DNA of 64,000 nt from Cupriavidus plantarum (GTDB taxonomy: Bacteria; Pseudomonadota; Gammaproteobacteria; Burkholderiales; Burkholderiaceae), in NCBI RefSeq assembly GCF_905397285.1, contig NZ_CAJPUX010000001.1, forward strand, positions 1,860,001 through 1,924,000, read 5' to 3'. Each line of letters opens with the position of its first letter. Position 1 is the first letter of the stretch. Positions 37,022-45,481 of this stretch are shown here, one piece after another. A program made the translations under genes and the position numbers. The notes under the pieces were generated by a model, which worked only from the letters and a program-made list of their open reading frames with translations, had not been told where the DNA came from and ran no database searches.

Positions 37022-38008
37022 ATGCTGCGTCTCAAGGCATCTGCCCATTCCCCATTCCTGCGCACCGCGCTCGGCGCGGCCACCGCGCTCGCGCTGCTCG
37101 CCGGCGGCGCCGTGCAGGCGCAGACCGTGAAGGTACTGTCCATCGTCGATCACCCGGCGCTGGACGCGATCCGCGACGGCGTGCGGGCCGAGCTGAAGAG
37201 CGCCGGCTACGACGCCGACAAGAACCTGAAGTGGGAATACCAGAGCGCGCAGGGCAACACCGGCACGGCCGCGCAGATCGCGCGCAAGTTCGTCGGCGAC
37301 CAGCCGAACGCGATCGTCGCCATCGCCACGCCGTCGGCGCAGGCAGTGGTCGCCGCGACCAAGACGGTGCCCGTGGTGTACTCGGGCGTGACCGATCCCG
37401 TGGCCGCCCAGCTCGTCAAGGCCTGGGGCGCGAGCGGCACCAACGTGACCGGTGTCTCGGACAAGCTGCCGCTGGACAAGCAGGTGGACCTGATCCGCCG
37501 CGTGGTACCGAAGGCGAAGACCGTCGGCATGGTCTATAACCCCGGTGAAGCCAACTCGGTGGTCGTGGTCAAGGAACTGAAGGAGATCCTGGCCAGGCAG
37601 GGTCTGACGCTGAAGGAAGCCGCCGCGCCGCGCACCGTGGACATCGGCCCGGCCGCGAAGAGCCTTGCCGGCAAGGTGGACGTCATCTACACGAACACCG
37701 ACAACAATGTGGTGTCCGCATATGAAGCGCTGGTCAAGGTAGCGAACGAATCGAAGATTCCGCTCGTGGCCGCCGATACGGACAGCGTGAAGCGTGGCGC
37801 CGTGGCCGCGCTGGGCATCAACTATGGCGACCTCGGCCATCAGACCGGCAAGGTCGTCGTGCGCATCCTGAAGGGCGAGAAGCCCGGCGCGATCGCCTCG
37901 CAGACCTCCGACAACCTCGAGCTGTTCGTGAATACGGGCGCCGCCGAAAAGCAAGGCGTGACGCTGTCGCCGGAACTGGTCAAGGAAGCCAAGACCGTCA
38001 TCAAGTAA
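37022..38008 (+). CDS. ABC transporter substrate-binding protein (TrpX/ABC_sub_bind family)
   Basis: A 328-residue periplasmic protein from ATG 37022, with GGAGAA 9 bases upstream. The signal peptide (LRTALGAATALALLAGGAVQAQ) precedes a type I binding-protein fold: VKVLSIVDHPALDAIRDGVRAEL, the two-lobe region IVAIATPSAQAVVAATKTVPVVYSGVTDPV, and GMVYNPGEANS. This family is often annotated as tryptophan or tyrosine-type uptake (TrpX), but the substrate of the beta-proteobacterial members is not established. It forms a compact operon with the following permease and ATPase. Confidence 0.85.
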   Translation: MLRLKASAHSPFLRTALGAATALALLAGGAVQAQTVKVLSIVDHPALDAIRDGVRAELKSAGYDADKNLKWEYQSAQGNTGTAAQIARKFVGDQPNAIVAIATPSAQAVVAATKTVPVVYSGVTDPVAAQLVKAWGASGTNVTGVSDKLPLDKQVDLIRRVVPKAKTVGMVYNPGEANSVVVVKELKEILARQGLTLKEAAAPRTVDIGPAAKSLAGKVDVIYTNTDNNVVSAYEALVKVANESKIPLVAADTDSVKRGAVAALGINYGDLGHQTGKVVVRILKGEKPGAIASQTSDNLELFVNTGAAEKQGVTLSPELVKEAKTVIK

Positions 38009-38063
38009 GCCTTGCGGGCCGGGGCGCGGCGATCCCGCACCCCGGCGCGCGACAGGATTTTCC

Positions 38064-38960
38064 ATGTCCCTCTTCTCTCTGCTGGGCGCTCTGGAGATCG
38101 GCCTGATCTTCAGTCTCGTCGCCCTCGGGGTGCTGATCTCCTTCCGCATCCTCAATTTTCCCGATCTGACCGTCGATGGCAGCTTTCCGCTCGGCGGCGC
38201 CGTCGCGGCCACGCTGATCTCGGCCGGCTACGACCCGTTTCTCGCCACCGTGCTGGCGATCGCCGCGGGCGCCGTGGCCGGATTCATCACGGGCTGGCTC
38301 AACGTGCGCCTCAAGATCATGGATCTGCTCGCCAGTATCCTGATGATGATCGCGCTGTACTCGATCAACCTGCGCATCATGGGCCGTCCCAATGTCCCGC
38401 TGATCACGGAGCCCACGCTGTTCACGATCCTGCAGCCCGAATGGCTGCCCGACTATGTGCTGCGTCCCGCGCTGCTGTTCGTGGTCGTGGTCGTCGCCAA
38501 GCTCGCGCTCGACTGGTTCTTCGCCTCGCAACTGGGCCTGGCCATGCGCGCGACCGGCGCCAACCCGCGCATGGCGCGCGCGCAGGGCATCGCCACGGGG
38601 CGCGCCACGCTGGCGGGCATGGCGTTGTCGAACGCGCTGGTCGCGCTCGCCGGCGCGCTGTTCGCGCAGACGCAGGGCGGCTCCGATATCTCGATGGGCA
38701 TCGGCACCATCGTGATCGGCCTGGCCGCCGTGATCATTGGCGAGACGATCCTGCCGGCACGCCGGCTCGTATGGGTCACGCTGGCCGTGGTGCTGGGCGC
38801 GATTCTTTATCGCTTCTTCATTGCGCTGGCGCTCAACAGCGATTTCATCGGCCTCAAAGCGCAGGATCTGAACCTCGTGACCGCCGCGCTGGTGACGCTC
38901 GCGCTGGTGCTGCCGGCCACGCGCAAGAAGCTGTTCGCGCGCAAGAACGGAGGTGCCTGA
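38064..38960 (+). CDS. ABC transporter permease (TrpY-like)
   Basis: A 298-residue integral membrane protein with 8-9 hydrophobic segments. It has BPD_transp_2-type features: LGVLISFRILNFPDLTVDGSFPLGGAVAA at about 20-48, and the ATPase-contact loop GLAMRATGANPRMARAQGI. It lies 55 bases after the binding-protein gene and ends one base before the ATPase ATG. The protein ends in a basic tail (RKKLFARKNGGA). Confidence 0.87.
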   Translation: MSLFSLLGALEIGLIFSLVALGVLISFRILNFPDLTVDGSFPLGGAVAATLISAGYDPFLATVLAIAAGAVAGFITGWLNVRLKIMDLLASILMMIALYSINLRIMGRPNVPLITEPTLFTILQPEWLPDYVLRPALLFVVVVVAKLALDWFFASQLGLAMRATGANPRMARAQGIATGRATLAGMALSNALVALAGALFAQTQGGSDISMGIGTIVIGLAAVIIGETILPARRLVWVTLAVVLGAILYRFFIALALNSDFIGLKAQDLNLVTAALVTLALVLPATRKKLFARKNGGA

Positions 38961-38961
38961 C

Positions 38962-39756
38962 ATGCTTCGCGCAACCGACCTGAAGCTCACCTTCAATCCC
39001 GGCACGCCGATCGAGACGCGCGCGCTGCGCGGCCTGAGCCTCGACATTCCGAGCGGCCAGTTCGTCGCGGTCATCGGCTCCAATGGCGCGGGCAAATCGA
39101 CGTTCCTCAATGCGATCAGCGGCGACCAGATGGTCGATGGCGGCCGCATCATGATCGACGAGACCGACGTCACGAAGCAGCCCGCATGGGACCGTGCCCA
39201 TCTGGTGGCGCGCGTGTTCCAGGACCCGATGGCGGGCACCTGCGAGGCACTCACGATCGAGGAGAACATGGCCCTCGCGATGGCGCGTGGCACGCGGCGC
39301 GGTTTTCGCGGCGCACTGAACAGGGCGTCGCGCGAACTGTTCCGCGACAAGCTGCGCCTGCTGAACCTCGGGCTCGAGAATCGCCTGACGGACCGCATCG
39401 GCCTGCTGTCGGGCGGCCAGCGCCAGGCCGTGAGCCTGTTGATGGCCTCGCTGCAGCCGTCGCGCATCCTGCTGCTCGACGAACATACCGCCGCGCTGGA
39501 CCCGAAGACGGCCGCGTTCGTGCTGGAACTGACGGCGCGCATCGTCGAGGAAAGCAAGCTCACGACGATGATGGTCACGCACAGCATGCGTCAGGCGCTC
39601 GACTACGGCCAGCGCACCGTGATGCTGCATCAGGGCCAGGTCGTGCTCGACGTGTCGGGCGACCAGCGCAAGGGCCTGGACGTACCGGACCTGCTCAAGA
39701 TGTTCGAGCAGACGCGCCACGAACAGCTCGACGACGACGCGCTGCTGCTGGGCTGA
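38962..39756 (+). CDS. ABC transporter ATP-binding protein (TrpZ-like)
   Basis: ATPase of the same importer, 264 residues from ATG 38962; GGAGG at 38949-38953 is 8 bases upstream, which favours this ATG over the in-frame GTG at 38953. Walker A is GSNGAGKST, the Q-loop region is VFQDPMAGTCEALTIEENM, the signature is LSGGQRQAV, Walker B is ILLLDEHTAALD, and the switch histidine is in MMVTHSMRQAL. One base separates it from the permease stop. Confidence 0.88.
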   Translation: MLRATDLKLTFNPGTPIETRALRGLSLDIPSGQFVAVIGSNGAGKSTFLNAISGDQMVDGGRIMIDETDVTKQPAWDRAHLVARVFQDPMAGTCEALTIEENMALAMARGTRRGFRGALNRASRELFRDKLRLLNLGLENRLTDRIGLLSGGQRQAVSLLMASLQPSRILLLDEHTAALDPKTAAFVLELTARIVEESKLTTMMVTHSMRQALDYGQRTVMLHQGQVVLDVSGDQRKGLDVPDLLKMFEQTRHEQLDDDALLLG

Positions 39757-39852
39757 TCCTCGCTCTGCATTTGGCAAGATCCGTGGCCCGGTGAAAATCG
39801 GGCCACGTCACTGTGGCTAGCATGGTTGGCACCGTCTCCCGCGGATACCGCC

Positions 39853-40674
39853 ATGTCTCGCCCCCTCTCCCGCCAATACCTGCTGCAAACCTCCCACGGA
39901 CAGATCGCGCTCGAAGAGTCGGGCCACGGCACGCAACCGGTGCTATGGATCCACGGCAATTCCTCATCCCGCGCGGTGTTCCGCCACCAGATGCAGGGCA
40001 CGGTCGCGGCGCCCTATCGCTTCATCGCGTTCGACCTGCCGGGCCACGGCGGGTCGGCGGACGCCATCGATCCCCTTCGAACCTACACACGCCCCGGTTT
40101 CGCCGACGTGGCCATCGAGCTCATCGCGCGGCTCGGCATAGACGATGTTGTTCTGGTGGGCTGGTCGCTCGGCGGCCATATCGCGCTGGAGATCGCCGCG
40201 CATTATCGAGGTGTGCGCGGCCTGCTGATCTGCGGCACGCCGCCCGTGGGCCGCGACATGTCGGCCGGCTTCATTCCGGCCCCGCACATGCGGCTGGGCA
40301 GCCAGCAGGAATTCTCGGCGGAAGACATCGAAACCTTCGGCCATGCGATCTTCGGCGACAGCTTCGATGCGGAACTGCGGCGGACGATCGCGCGTGCCGA
40401 CGGCCTTGCGCGCAAGACGATGTTCGAGGCCGCGCGCGCGGGCGCGGGTGTCGATCAGCGCGCGCTGGTGGAGACGCTGCCCGTGCCGCTGGCCGTCGTC
40501 AACGGCGCGAACGATCGGTTCGTCAATCTGGATTACATCGATCGCGTCGCCTATGCCAACTTGTGGGGCGGCCGCTGCCTGCGGCTCCCTGACGTAGGCC
40601 ATGCGCCGTTCCGCGAGGCCCCCGCCCTGTTCGATGCCGTGCTCGCGCGCCTCCTGCGCGACGTCACCGCTTAG
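39853..40674 (+). CDS. Alpha/beta hydrolase
   Basis: A 273-residue alpha/beta-hydrolase from ATG 39853 (MSRPLSRQYLLQ). The HGN oxyanion motif (WIHGNSSSRAVF), nucleophile elbow GWSLGG (S in VGWSLGGHIAL), likely acid in NGANDRFV and histidine in VGHAPFRE are all present, so it should be active. The specific substrate is unknown. It stands alone between the ABC operon and a convergent Bug-type gene. Confidence 0.83.
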   Translation: MSRPLSRQYLLQTSHGQIALEESGHGTQPVLWIHGNSSSRAVFRHQMQGTVAAPYRFIAFDLPGHGGSADAIDPLRTYTRPGFADVAIELIARLGIDDVVLVGWSLGGHIALEIAAHYRGVRGLLICGTPPVGRDMSAGFIPAPHMRLGSQQEFSAEDIETFGHAIFGDSFDAELRRTIARADGLARKTMFEAARAGAGVDQRALVETLPVPLAVVNGANDRFVNLDYIDRVAYANLWGGRCLRLPDVGHAPFREAPALFDAVLARLLRDVTA

Positions 40675-40683
40675 GCTCGCGGG

Positions 40684-41727
40684 CTACTGCGGCACAAGCT
40701 CGACCGAAGCGGCCATCTTGCGGAACCTGGCGGTCTCGTCGGCGTAGAACTTCGCCGATGTCTCGAGCGACTGCGCGGGCAGCGGCTGCACGCCGGACAG
40801 GGCGAGCGCCTTGACAAGTTCCGGCGAGCGCAACGCCTGCTGCGACGCGTCGAGCAGCACGCGCGCGCGGTCTGCGGGCATGCCCGCGCGCGCCATCACG
40901 CCGATCCAGATGGAATAGACAAACTCGGACTTCCTGGCGACCTGCGTTTCACCGATTGCGGGTACGTCCGGCAGGTTGCGCATGCGCTGGGTGTCGAGCA
41001 CGGCCACCGCCTTGATCTTGCGCGTCTCCAGCAACTGCGTGGAGGCGCCGATGTTCGGCAGGATCGTCATGTCGATCTGATGCCCCGTCAGGTCGGCAAG
41101 CATCGGCGTCGCGCCCTTGTACGGCACCTGCAGCACCTTGGCGCCCGTGGCCTTCGCCATGTACTCGGCGACGATGTGGTACATCGTGCCGTAGCCTGGA
41201 TTGCCGAAGGTCAGGCTCGGCGCGCCAGGCGTCTTGCCGGCCGCGACGATCTGCTCCAGCGACGTGTACGGCAGGTCGTTGCGCGTCATCAGCACGAGCG
41301 GGTGGTTCGACACCGGCGCTACCAGCGCGAGTTCTTCGGACTTGTACTTCGCGCTGGCCAGCGCGAGCGGCGTGAGGATGGCCTCGTTGGGCGAGCCCAT
41401 GATCAACGTATAGCCATCGGCCGGCCGGCTCAGCAGCCGCTGCATGGCCAGCGCGCCGCCCGCGCCGGGCAGGTTCTCGATGACCACGGGCTGGCCCAGC
41501 ACCTTCGCCATCGCGGGCTGCATCGCGCGGGCGACGACGTCGGCGGGACCGCCGGGCGGGAATGCCACGAGCATCGAGACGGGCTTGTTCGGGAACGTCT
41601 CGGCCGCGTGCGCCACGATCGGCAGGACGGCCGGCAGGACGACCAGACCGGTCAGTCCGAGCAGGCGGGCTGCGGTGGACAGGCCGCGGGCGATGCTAAG
41701 GGCAGTATGGCAGGGGGTATGGCGCAT
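40684..41727 (-). CDS. Bug/TctC-family periplasmic binding protein
   Basis: A 347-residue tripartite-tricarboxylate-receptor (Bug) protein from ATG 41727. A long signal region (through VLPAVLPIVAHA) precedes the mature start AETFPNKPVSMLVAFPPGGPADVVAR, the hallmark of the family, with VIENLPGAGGALAMQ and QVPYKGATPMLADLTGHQIDM following. Bug proteins bind small organic acids or amides and are greatly expanded in Cupriavidus and Bordetella. No TctA or TctB gene is nearby, so it is an orphan receptor and its ligand is unknown. Confidence 0.9.
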   Translation of the reverse strand: MRHTPCHTALSIARGLSTAARLLGLTGLVVLPAVLPIVAHAAETFPNKPVSMLVAFPPGGPADVVARAMQPAMAKVLGQPVVIENLPGAGGALAMQRLLSRPADGYTLIMGSPNEAILTPLALASAKYKSEELALVAPVSNHPLVLMTRNDLPYTSLEQIVAAGKTPGAPSLTFGNPGYGTMYHIVAEYMAKATGAKVLQVPYKGATPMLADLTGHQIDMTILPNIGASTQLLETRKIKAVAVLDTQRMRNLPDVPAIGETQVARKSEFVYSIWIGVMARAGMPADRARVLLDASQQALRSPELVKALALSGVQPLPAQSLETSAKFYADETARFRKMAASVELVPQ

Positions 41728-41808
41728 CCTCTTCCTCTCTCCGTGTGTTTGTGTCACGGATTGTTGGAGAGCGGACACGTTCGAGCAACAGCAACTTAGG
41801 GAAAACAA

Positions 41809-41827
41809 CGTTGCCCGGTGAGCAACG
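41809..41827. repeat. Short inverted repeat upstream of the Bug-family gene
   Basis: CGTTGC (41809-41814) and GCAACG (41822-41827) with a 7-base spacer, about 80 bases before the Bug gene start and 20 bases after the end of the 88-residue gene on the same strand. It could be an operator or a weak transcript-end hairpin; there is no U-run. Confidence 0.35.
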
Positions 41828-41846
41828 AGGCGCAACAAAGCGAGCC

Positions 41847-42113
41847 TCAGACCGTTGCCGCCTTGTCGAGCCACCGCGTGAGCTGGTCCGTAATCGCCGT
41901 GCTCGAGAACGAGCAACTGTCCTGCGCGAAGGCCGCGGACATCTCCAGACGGCGGAGCAGTTCCTCCATCGCCTGCCCGAACACCGGCGGCAAGGCCAGT
42001 GCCGGCGCAGCCTCGCGCCACGCGGCAATCAGGCCGTTGACGGGGAGATCGCCGCGCAGATGCCGGTCGAGCGCCTCGCGCATCGTGGCGAGGGTCGTGG
42101 TATTGCCGCTCAT
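41847..42113 (-). CDS. Small protein coupled to lutB, unknown function
   Basis: An 88-residue protein starting MSGNTTTLATMREALDRHL. It is helical, with an LxxAWREAAPALALPPVFGQAMEELLRRLE core and a polar SCSFSST segment, and has no signal peptide or membrane helix. Its ATG overlaps the lutB stop (ATGA), so it is translated with lutB, in the place where other lactate-utilisation operons have lutC (LUD domain, about 200 aa). It shows no LUD motif. I do not recognise the family; a subunit or accessory role for LutAB is an inference from position. Confidence 0.72.
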   Translation of the reverse strand: MSGNTTTLATMREALDRHLRGDLPVNGLIAAWREAAPALALPPVFGQAMEELLRRLEMSAAFAQDSCSFSSTAITDQLTRWLDKAATV

Positions 42114-43522
42114 GCGCGCGCTCTCCTCTCCTTGTACAGCTCCCGGAACGTGCGCCCGCTCGGCGCGGGCATGTCGCGCGTTTCGGTCCAGCCCTTGCCC
42201 GCCATCGGCAGGTTCGCGATCAGGCGGCTGCGGCCGCCAAGCCGCGACAGGAAGCGTGCGCCAATGCGCGTGACAAACGCATAGAGCGCGGGCCGCCTGG
42301 CCACGTAGCCCCACGCCTGCAGCGCGAAGCGCTCCTGCCAGGGACGCAGGCCACGCTCCATCTGCTTCTCGCGCAGCTTGCGCAGCAGGTCCGACAGCGG
42401 AATCGACGCCGGGCACACCCGGTTGCACTCGCCGCACAGCGTGGCCGCCTGCGGCAGATCGACCGCATTGGCGAGGCCCACATAGCTGGGCGTCAGCACG
42501 CTGCCCATCGGTCCCGGATACACCCAGCCGTATGCATGGCCGCCGATCTTCTGGTACACGGGGCAGTGGTTCATGCACGCGCCGCAACGGATACAGCGCA
42601 GCATCTCCTGGAACTCGCCGCCGATCAGGCCGCTGCGGCCGCCATCGACGAGCACGAAGTACATATGCTCGGGACCGTCCTTCTCTCCCTCCGCGCGCGG
42701 ACCGGTGAGCAGCGAGAAATAATTCGAGATGGCCTGCCCCGTCGCCGAACGCGGCAGCAGGCGCATGACCGTCGCCAGATCTTCCAGCGTGGGCAGCACC
42801 TTCTCGATGCCCGTCACGGCGACGTGCACGCGCGGCATGATCGTGCACATGCCCTCGTTGCCCTCGTTGGTCACCACAGCCACCGAGCCCGTCTCCGCGA
42901 TAACGAAGTTGCCGCCCGTCACGCCCATGTCGGCGGACAGGAACTCGGGCCTCAGCACGCCGCGCGCTTCGCGCGTCATCTCGGATACGTCCGTCAGGCG
43001 CGGCTTGTTGTGAACGCGCGCGAACAGGTCCGCGACCTCGTCCTTGTCCTTGTGGATCACGGGCGCGATGATGTGCGACGGCGGTTCCGAATCGTTGATC
43101 TGCAGGATGTACTCGCCCAGATCGGTCTCGATACTCTGCACGCCCATCTCGCCAAGCACCTGGTTGAGGCGCATCTCCTCGGTCACCATCGACTTCGACT
43201 TGATGACCTTCTTCACGCCATGCTTCCGCGCGATGTCGGCGACGAGCTTCGCGGCATCCGCCGTGGTCTCGGCATAGAGCACCGTGGCCCCGCGCTTCGT
43301 CGCGGCTTCTTCGAACGTGGCGAGCCAGACGTCGAGGTTTTCCAGCGCGCGATTGCGGCGCTCCTTCAGCGCTTCCCGCGTGGCATCGAAATCGATGGCC
43401 TGAATCGCTTCCGCGCGCGCGGACACGAACTTCGTCGAGAGCTTCTTGAGGTTCTGCTGCAGGCGCTGGTCGGCAAGCTTCTGCCCGGCCCGCGCCTTGA
43501 ATTCCATGCTGTGGACTTGCAT
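42110..43522 (-). CDS. lutB: LutB-type iron-sulfur lactate utilisation protein
   Basis: Subunit of the LutABC/LldEFG-type L-lactate oxidation complex. From ATG 43522 (MQVHSMEFKARAGQKL) it has 470 residues. The N-terminal LUD domain (about 60-290) includes VIKSKSMVTEEMRLN and FVIAETGSVAVVTNEGNEGM. Two [4Fe-4S] clusters follow: CIRCGACMNHCPVY and a CGECNRVCPASIP motif with an upstream cysteine. The C-terminal part is basic. It is 32 bases after lutA on the same strand. Confidence 0.92.
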   Translation of the reverse strand: MQVHSMEFKARAGQKLADQRLQQNLKKLSTKFVSARAEAIQAIDFDATREALKERRNRALENLDVWLATFEEAATKRGATVLYAETTADAAKLVADIARKHGVKKVIKSKSMVTEEMRLNQVLGEMGVQSIETDLGEYILQINDSEPPSHIIAPVIHKDKDEVADLFARVHNKPRLTDVSEMTREARGVLRPEFLSADMGVTGGNFVIAETGSVAVVTNEGNEGMCTIMPRVHVAVTGIEKVLPTLEDLATVMRLLPRSATGQAISNYFSLLTGPRAEGEKDGPEHMYFVLVDGGRSGLIGGEFQEMLRCIRCGACMNHCPVYQKIGGHAYGWVYPGPMGSVLTPSYVGLANAVDLPQAATLCGECNRVCPASIPLSDLLRKLREKQMERGLRPWQERFALQAWGYVARRPALYAFVTRIGARFLSRLGGRSRLIANLPMAGKGWTETRDMPAPSGRTFRELYKERRARA

Positions 43523-43554
43523 CGTGGGGCTCGTCTCGTAGGGTCTCGTAGGGG

Positions 43555-44280
43555 TCAGGCGTCGCCGGCCAGCACCTGCGCGATGTGCAGCACGCGCGTG
43601 CGATCGTCGCCCGATCGGCGCAGGCGGCCTTCGATATTGAGCATGCAGCCGAGGTCGCCGAGCACCACCGCATCGGCCCCGCTCGCCTTGATGTTCGCGC
43701 ACTTCTCGTCGACGATGGCCGTCGAGATATTGCCGTACTTGACCGAGAACGTACCGCCGAACCCGCAGCACGCCTCGCATTTGTCCATCTCGGTCAGCGT
43801 CACGCCCGGCAGCTGGCCGAGCAGTTCGCGCGGCTGCTGCTTGACGCCAAGCTCGCGCAGGCCCGAGCAGGAGTCGTGGTACGTGATGTGGCCCGTGAAG
43901 CCGGAATCGAGCGTACGCACCTTCGCCACGTTGACGAGGAAGTCGGTCAATTCGAACACGCGCTCGCGCAGCCGCTCGTAGCGGCCATGCAGTTCGGGAT
44001 CGTCGCGCAGGAGATCGTGGTAGTGATGGCGGATCATGCCGCCGCAGGAGCCCGACGGAACGACGACGTAGTCGAACATCTCGAACTCGCGCAGGAATTT
44101 CTCGGCCAGATCGCGCGACACCGCGCGCTCGCCCGAGTTGTAGGCCGGCTGGCCGCAGCAGGTCTGCGCCTCCGGCACCATGACGTCGTAGCCGGCGTTT
44201 TCCAGCAGCTTGAGCACGGAGAACCCAATCTCCGGGCGCATGAGGTCCACCAGGCAGGTGGCAAACAGCCCGACTCGCAT
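43555..44280 (-). CDS. lutA: LutA-type (Fe-S)-binding lactate utilisation protein
   Basis: A 241-residue CCG-domain protein, start ATG 44280 (MRVGLFATCLVDLMRP). It has two cysteine-rich CCG modules: TCCGQPAYNSG with SGSCGGMIRHHY, and CEACCGFGGTFSVKYG near the C-terminus, with DSCSGLRELG between. These bind the Fe-S or heterodisulfide-type cofactor in LutA/LldE and GlpC-like proteins. It leads the lutA-lutB-small gene array and diverges from an IclR-type regulator 197 bp away. Confidence 0.92.
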   Translation of the reverse strand: MRVGLFATCLVDLMRPEIGFSVLKLLENAGYDVMVPEAQTCCGQPAYNSGERAVSRDLAEKFLREFEMFDYVVVPSGSCGGMIRHHYHDLLRDDPELHGRYERLRERVFELTDFLVNVAKVRTLDSGFTGHITYHDSCSGLRELGVKQQPRELLGQLPGVTLTEMDKCEACCGFGGTFSVKYGNISTAIVDEKCANIKASGADAVVLGDLGCMLNIEGRLRRSGDDRTRVLHIAQVLAGDA

Positions 44281-44397
44281 CGTTTTCCTTTTATCCAGAC
44301 TCGAAACCCCGTGATTATGCCGCGCGGCGGGCATCGCGCGGCTCAAGTTATTCAGCCCAGGGCCCAATCCTGCTCACGTCTACCGCGCGCATCGACA

Positions 44398-44434
44398 TTT
44401 CACCTATTGAAATTTTCACGATGCGAGATAGAAT
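44398..44434 (+). promoter_or_regulatory. iclR-type gene promoter with overlapping palindrome
   Basis: TTGAAA (44407-44412), 16 bases, TAGAAT (44429-44434) is a reasonable promoter. The palindrome TTTCA-N5-TGAAA (44398-44412) overlaps its -35, which suits autorepression, and it could also control divergent lutA. The predicted transcript start (about 44441) lies after the in-frame ATG at 44421, which supports the start at 44478. Confidence 0.58.
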
Positions 44435-44477
44435 CAGGCAACCGCTTAAAAAATTGCCGCAGGGCAACATTTCACTC

Positions 44478-45320
44478 ATGGCAGAAGCAGAGAAGTCGCC
44501 GGGCAAGACCTCCATCCAGGTCATCGAACGCATGATGACGCTGCTCGATGCCCTCGCCCAGCATGCCGACCCGGTCAGCCTGAAAGAGCTGTCGCTGGCG
44601 ACCGGCCTGCATCCCTCGACCGCGCACCGCATTCTGAACGACATGGTCGCATGCCGTTTCGTCGATCGCTCGGACCCCGGCAGCTATCGCCTGGGCATGC
44701 GGTTGCTCGAGCTCGGCAACCTCGTCAAGGCGCGTCTCTCCGTGCGCGATGCGGCGCTGGCGCCCATGCGCGCGCTGCACCGCGTCACGGGACAGACGGT
44801 GAACCTGTCGGTCCGCCAGGGCGACGAGATCGTGTATATCGAACGGGCGTACAGCGAGCGCTCGGGCATGCAGGTGGTCCGCGCCATCGGCGGGCGGGCG
44901 CCGCTGCACCTCACGTCGGTCGGCAAGCTGTTCCTCGCGGCCGACGAAGCGGTGCGCGTGCGGAGCTACGCGACGCGCACCGGCCTTGCCGGGCATACGC
45001 GGACGTCGATCACCGACCTGACCAAGCTCGAACGCGAACTCAACTGGGTGCGTACGAATGGCTACGCGCGCGACAACGAGGAGCTGGAACTCGGCGTGCG
45101 CTGCATCGCCGCGGGCATCTACGACGATTCGCGCCGCCTCGTGGCGGGCCTGTCGCTGTCGGCGCCGGCGGACCGGCTGCAGGACAGCTGGCTGCAGAAC
45201 CTCAAGGACACCGCGCTGCAGATCTCGCGCGGCATGGGTTACGCGACCGATGCCACCGGCGCGGGTCATGGCAGCCCGCTGTCGCATCACGGTTCCCACG
45301 GCACCGCGCATAGCGCATAG
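44478..45320 (+). CDS. IclR-family transcriptional regulator
   Basis: A 280-residue regulator from ATG 44478 (MAEAEKSPGKTSIQVIERM). The N-terminal winged HTH (VSLKELSLATGLHPSTAHRILNDMV, about residues 34-58) and the IclR effector domain (LTSVGKLFLAADEAV, GYARDNEELELGVRCIAAGIYDDS) are clear. The C-terminal tail is low-complexity (GAGHGSPLSHHGSHGTAHSA) and ends within a 7-base repeat. It lies between lutAB and an FAD-linked hydroxyacid dehydrogenase, so it probably controls one or both; the effector would be a small carboxylate. Confidence 0.9.
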   Translation: MAEAEKSPGKTSIQVIERMMTLLDALAQHADPVSLKELSLATGLHPSTAHRILNDMVACRFVDRSDPGSYRLGMRLLELGNLVKARLSVRDAALAPMRALHRVTGQTVNLSVRQGDEIVYIERAYSERSGMQVVRAIGGRAPLHLTSVGKLFLAADEAVRVRSYATRTGLAGHTRTSITDLTKLERELNWVRTNGYARDNEELELGVRCIAAGIYDDSRRLVAGLSLSAPADRLQDSWLQNLKDTALQISRGMGYATDATGAGHGSPLSHHGSHGTAHSA

Positions 45321-45333
45321 CGCATCGCGCATA
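45306..45333. repeat. Heptanucleotide repeat across the iclR stop codon
   Basis: Four tandem GCGCATA-type units (45306-45312, 45313-45319, 45320-45326 with C at the last base, 45327-45333). The regulator stop codon (45318-45320) lies within the array. Because the unit is not a multiple of three, copy changes would alter the C-terminal residues. Confidence 0.75.
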
Positions 45334-45481
45334 GTACGTAGCGAACGAACGGTCCGTAGCGCGCGGACGCCCGACCGCCCCGTCCGGGGCGCGGGTCGCT
45401 GGCCGCTGCCGCGGCCGCGTGCCACAATGCCGGGGGTGTGCAGCAGCGCGCCCCTTCTCTTTTCCGCGACACGGCTCTCTC

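Noticed and set aside
38001..39587. A minus-strand open frame opposite the ABC transporter genes
   Set aside because: Antisense to permease and ATPase with intact Walker motifs; no recognisable domain.
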